Part shown: positions 21,369 to 21,596 of the stretch, piece after piece
Layout of the letters: each line of letters starts with the position of its first letter
How positions within the stretch are numbered: the stretch's first letter is position 1
Assembly (NCBI GenBank): GCA_025938055.1
Contig: JAICQC010000020.1
Span: 1-21,596, forward strand
DNA from: Anaerolineales bacterium
GTDB lineage: Bacteria; Chloroflexota; Anaerolineae; Anaerolineales; Villigracilaceae
Direction of reading: 5' to 3'
Length of the DNA: 21,596 bases
Notes under the pieces: generated by a model
Database searches by the model: none
The model's input: the letters and a program-made list of their open reading frames with translations, nothing else
Told to the model about the DNA's origin: nothing
Translations under genes and position numbers: made by a program

Positions 21369-21596
21369 AGGAGATCATCATGCGAACCTCTCTCGAATGG
21401 AAAAATTATTATAAAGAAAATATTCGTTCACTTTTGAGTATTCCGTGGCACCTGGGGCACGAACTCACCGAAGAAGAGCAAATAGCAATTTCATCTTCGG
21501 TTCAGGATTTCCAGGCGGGAGAAAGCTCAGAAGGTCGGCACTTGTTGCAGTATGCAAAGCGTTACGGCAAACAGACTGGTGACCACGAGTACGTCG
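21369..21596 (+). CDS. Probable ferritin-like protein, N-terminal part (3' end outside window)
   Basis: The coding part starts at ATG 21380; AGGAG at 21369-21373 is an ideal ribosome site. The 72 visible residues begin MRTSLEWKNYYKENIRSLL, then IPWHLGHELTEEEQIAISSS, VQDFQAGESSEGRHLLQYAK and RYGKQTGDHEYV. The segment F-x-x-GE-SSEGRHLL followed by a T-x-D-x-x-YV helix recalls small ferritin-like (di-iron four-helix) proteins, whose next helix would carry a EEQRHA-type motif beyond the edge. That is from memory of the family; the metal ligands are not all visible, so a hypothetical protein is the fallback call. GC content is lower than in the housekeeping cluster. Confidence 0.6.

Overview
The window reads as chromosomal DNA of a bacterium, most likely a member of the Chloroflexota, class Anaerolineae. 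That placement rests on impressions of protein style rather than a database search: a homocysteine methyltransferase/MTHFR fusion, a class II HMG-CoA reductase, Thr/Pro-linker lipoproteins, GT39-like membrane proteins with a C-terminal soluble tail, and many intergenic palindromic repeats. Genes are closely packed and mostly housekeeping. No phage, insertion sequence with a transposase, CRISPR array or rRNA is visible.

Layout. (1) 1-4398, plus strand: the 3' end of a cobalamin-dependent methionine synthase (reactivation domain), a perfect 19-bp palindrome, a GT-C type membrane glycosyltransferase, and a homocysteine S-methyltransferase/methylenetetrahydrofolate reductase fusion. (2) 4476-7207, plus strand: coaX, a lipoprotein polysaccharide deacetylase whose start codon lies in a dispersed repeat, a small lipoprotein, and an FmdB-type zinc ribbon protein with its own promoter and a strong terminator. 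(3) 7310-9867, minus strand: a tandem pair of paralogous small membrane proteins of unknown function with a clear promoter, a six-kelch-repeat lipoprotein, an SRPBCC protein and a very basic DUF6496-like protein. (4) 9986-17670, minus strand: the order of transcription is dnaA, rpsB, tsf, pyrH, frr, uppS, cdsA, glpX, then tRNA-Asn with a consensus promoter. rpsB-tsf-pyrH-frr-uppS-cdsA is the classic translation/cell-envelope cluster, with a class II fructose-1,6-bisphosphatase where dxr is often found. (5) 17671-18156: non-coding DNA upstream of dnaA. (6) 18157-19296, minus strand: a GAF-containing sensor histidine kinase. (7) 19387-20697, plus strand: class II HMG-CoA reductase. (8) 20698-21379: a scar containing a nonsense-interrupted small gene, the start of a nucleotidyltransferase-like gene and a frameshifted second copy of the mvaA 3' end. 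(9) 21380 to the edge: the start of a probable ferritin-like protein.

How the genes fit together. Region 1 supports methionine synthesis and one-carbon metabolism. Region 4 couples translation factors to UMP supply and to undecaprenyl and CDP-diacylglycerol synthesis. HMG-CoA reductase suggests that isoprenoid precursors for UppS could come from mevalonate.

The least explained items are: repeats sitting 4-7 bp from the stop codons of coaX, glpX and dnaA, with one repeat end also lying in the rpsB promoter; the rpsB leader, whose two near-identical hairpins could pair in alternative ways; the duplicated small membrane proteins; and the chimeric scar after mvaA. I did not find a convincing new multi-gene system.
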